Below, piece after piece: positions 62,054-64,000 of a stretch of DNA of 64,000 nt (positions are counted from its first letter, which is position 1; every line of letters starts with the position of its first letter). A program made the translations under genes and the position numbers. The notes beneath the pieces are model-generated. The model saw nothing but the letters and a program-made list of their open reading frames with translations, ran no database searches and was not told the DNA's origin. Source of the DNA: Streptomyces sp. YIM 121038 (GTDB lineage Bacteria > Actinomycetota > Actinomycetes > Streptomycetales > Streptomycetaceae); assembly GCF_006088715.1 (NCBI RefSeq), contig NZ_CP030771.1:7252001-7316000 (forward strand). The letters run 5' to 3'.

Positions 62054-64000
62054 ATGAGCCATCCCGGCGCCGCCCCGCTGTTCGCCGACGGCCTCGAACA
62101 CTTCGACGACGAGGCGACGTGGTTCGCCCGCACCCGCGCCCCCGCTCCGGACGGCTGGGAGCGCGCCGAGCAGGGCCCCTGGGTCAACCTCCGGGCCGTC
62201 GGCACCCGGCTGCCCCGGCAGGGCTGGAAGGTGCACGCGTCGGCGACCCCGGCGGACGCCGAGCGCGTCGTCGACACCGTCGCCGACTACTGTCTCGCCC
62301 ACGGCATCGCCTTCAAGTTCCTGCGCGGCACGGCGATCCTGAAGCAGGTCAACGGCAAGCCCGCCGCCCGCTCCGCCGGCGGCAAGCTCGCCACCCTCTA
62401 CCCCGCGACCGACACCGTCCTGGAACTCGCCCTCAAGGAGCTCTCGGCGCTCCTGCACGGCGTCGAGGGCCCCTACGTCCTCAACGACCTGCGCTGGGGA
62501 CCCGGCCCGCTGTACCTGCGCTACGGCGGCTTCGAGGAGCGCTACTGCTTCTCGCCCGAGGGCGCGTACGTGGCGGCCGTGGCCCGGCCCGACGGCGTCC
62601 TCGTGCCGGACACGCGCGGCGCCTCGTTCAAGGTGCCCCCGTGGGCGGAGGTCCCCGCGTTCGTGCGGGCGCAGATCGACGCCGCGCGGGCGGAGCGCAC
62701 CGGCGCCTTCCCGTACCGCGTGGAGAAGGTGCTCCTGTTCAGCAACGGCGGCGGGGTCTACCGCGCCGTGGAGTCGGCGACGGGCCGCACGGTGGTCCTG
62801 CGCGAGGCCCGCCCGCACGCCGGGCTCGACCTGGACGGCACCGACGCGGTGACCCGCCTCGCCCGCGAGCACGCCATGCTGGAACGCCTCGACGACCTGC
62901 CCTGCGCCCCGAAGACGTACGGCCGCGTCCGCCACTGGGAACACCACTTCCTGGTGCAGGAGTTCATCGAGGGCGAGCCCCTGCACGAGGCGATCGGCCG
63001 CCGCCACCCGCTGCTGCGGCCCGCCCCCACCGCGGACGAGCGCGCCGCCTACGCCGCCTGGGCCGACATCACGTACACGCGCGTCGAGCGGGCCCTGGCC
63101 GCGCTGCACGCGCGCGGCATCGTCTTCGGCGACCTGAAGCCCGGCAACATCATGGTCCGCCCCGACGGCTCCGTCTGCCTCGTCGACTTCGAGACCGCCC
63201 GGCACATCGGCGACGCCGTGCGCCCGGCCCTGGCCACCGAGGGGTTCAGCGCCCCCTGGGCGCGCTCCGGGTTCGCCGCCGACGACCACGCCCTCGCCTG
63301 CGTCCGGCTCGCGCTGTACCTGCCGCTCACCGAACTGCTGCGGTTCGCGCCCGGCGAGCCCGCCAAGCACGAGCAGCTCGTCGCGGCGGTCGAGCGCCGC
63401 TTCCCGGTGCCCGCCGACTTCGGCCCCTCGCTGCGCCGCGCGCTCGCACCCCCGGCGCAGGAGGACGCGCCCCGCCCCGCCTGGCCGCAGGCCCCGCGGG
63501 ACTGGGACGCCCTCCTCGACGGGATGCGCGACGCGATCGTCGACAGCGCGACACCCGATCGCGAGGACCGGCTCTTCCCCGGCGACGTACGGCAGTTGGA
63601 GCACCAGGGCGCCGCGCTCGCGTTCGGGGCCGCCGGGGTGCTGCACGCGCTGCGCGTCACCGGCCGCGACGACCACCCGGCCTTCGCGGAGCACACCGAC
63701 TGGCTGGTCGCGGCCGCCCGCCGCGCCCGGTGGCCGCGCCCCGGCCTGTACGACGGGGTGGCCGGCGTCGCGTGCGTCCTCGACGAACTCGGCCTGCGCG
63801 ACGAGGCGCTGGCGGTCCTCGAAGGGCTGAGGGGCGTCGAGCCGCACCGGTGCGGCCCCGGCCTCTTCGGCGGGCTCGCGGGCATCGGGCTCACCCTGCT
63901 GCGCTTCGGCGCGGACGCACCCGTCCTCGGCGCACGGACACGCGGGGCCGGGGGCGCCACGGCGATCGGCCGGGAGCTGGTCCACCGCCTCGGCGCCGAC
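62054..64000 (+). CDS. Class III lanthipeptide synthetase LanKC, copy 2 (3' end outside window)
   Basis: 649 residues are visible and the frame runs off the end. The lyase domain is canonical (AFKFLRGT with Lys88; GGKLATLYP with Lys111; LNDLRWGPGPLYLRYGGFEE). The kinase has GDLKPGN (Asp360) and VDFET (Asp378), but the ATP-binding Lys of VLKEARP is Arg250 (VVLREARP). The cyclase begins near residue 515 (GLYDGVAGVACVLDELGL). It phosphorylates and eliminates Ser/Thr and cyclises the precursor encoded just upstream. ATG 62054 has AAGGA upstream. It is distinct from copy 1 in sequence throughout, so not a recent duplicate. Confidence 0.92.
   Translation, partial: MSHPGAAPLFADGLEHFDDEATWFARTRAPAPDGWERAEQGPWVNLRAVGTRLPRQGWKVHASATPADAERVVDTVADYCLAHGIAFKFLRGTAILKQVNGKPAARSAGGKLATLYPATDTVLELALKELSALLHGVEGPYVLNDLRWGPGPLYLRYGGFEERYCFSPEGAYVAAVARPDGVLVPDTRGASFKVPPWAEVPAFVRAQIDAARAERTGAFPYRVEKVLLFSNGGGVYRAVESATGRTVVLREARPHAGLDLDGTDAVTRLAREHAMLERLDDLPCAPKTYGRVRHWEHHFLVQEFIEGEPLHEAIGRRHPLLRPAPTADERAAYAAWADITYTRVERALAALHARGIVFGDLKPGNIMVRPDGSVCLVDFETARHIGDAVRPALATEGFSAPWARSGFAADDHALACVRLALYLPLTELLRFAPGEPAKHEQLVAAVERRFPVPADFGPSLRRALAPPAQEDAPRPAWPQAPRDWDALLDGMRDAIVDSATPDREDRLFPGDVRQLEHQGAALAFGAAGVLHALRVTGRDDHPAFAEHTDWLVAAARRARWPRPGLYDGVAGVACVLDELGLRDEALAVLEGLRGVEPHRCGPGLFGGLAGIGLTLLRFGADAPVLGARTRGAGGATAIGRELVHRLGAD

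Noticed and set aside
60368..63985. A 1205-codon minus-strand frame opposite the LanKC genes
   Set aside because: Antisense shadow of two clear synthetase genes; no protein-like features.

Overview
The window is a high-GC actinobacterial chromosome segment, almost certainly Streptomyces. Evidence: very GC-rich third codon positions, GTG starts, DmdR/IdeR-type iron boxes, a DUF2637 protein, an LAATG (class E sortase) surface protein, TANNNT -10 boxes placed 6-7 nt before start codons, and a class III lanthipeptide locus. No tRNA, rRNA, CRISPR array, insertion sequence or prophage was seen.

Layout. 1-2.9 kb: the 3' part of a secreted subtilisin-like protease, a DUF1697/NTF2-like pair, and a convergent transglutaminase-like gene. 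3.1-12.9 kb: one long minus-strand sulfur block. It begins with a 27-codon leader peptide and continues with sulfite reductase, a 59-residue two-CxxC protein, cysH, cysC, a 36-codon bridging ORF, cysD, cysN, a sulfonate/nitrate-type ABC transporter and a CbiX-like chelatase. Together these import and activate sulfate, reduce it to sulfide and supply siroheme. 13-30.3 kb: a GNAT enzyme, a GAF regulator, AidB, a BrkB/YihY membrane protein, an NmrA-type reductase next to two AraC regulators, a VOC protein, a GH2 beta-galactosidase, RsgA, an Ada/AlkA repair fusion, and a two-gene iron-box operon for secreted and sortase-anchored proteins. 30.3-47.5 kb: an F420/PPOX protein, DUF456, a LuxR-type regulator, a degenerate PP2C protein, pyruvate oxidase, an SDR behind a MerR-type promoter, a DUF2637 protein, an FhuF-like reductase with an iron box, a GntR regulator, an RsbW-like ATPase, a GH38 alpha-mannosidase, an unassigned helical protein and a PucR regulator. 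48-54.7 kb: a purine catabolism block (three xanthine dehydrogenase subunits, an AzgA-type permease, XdhC) divergent from pucR. 54.8-58 kb: an orphan P450, a lipoprotein polysaccharide deacetylase and an IclR regulator.

58.2-64 kb is the most interesting part. A radical SAM gene without C-terminal cluster cysteines overlaps a first LanKC synthetase (class III lanthipeptide). The 3' end of that gene contains the start of a 32-residue precursor peptide with an ILELQ leader motif. A hairpin and a second LanKC follow, and the second LanKC runs off the window. The two synthetases have different active-site substitutions: the first has lost the catalytic-loop Asp and lyase lysines, and the second has Arg in place of the ATP-binding Lys. 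They may therefore work only as a pair.

Other signals: a GC-rich dispersed repeat with a CTCAAACGCC core occurs four times at gene ends, and two near-identical copies appear to have flipped cores. A set of leaderless promoters is present, including one 7-bp sequence that may serve as -10 for two divergent genes.
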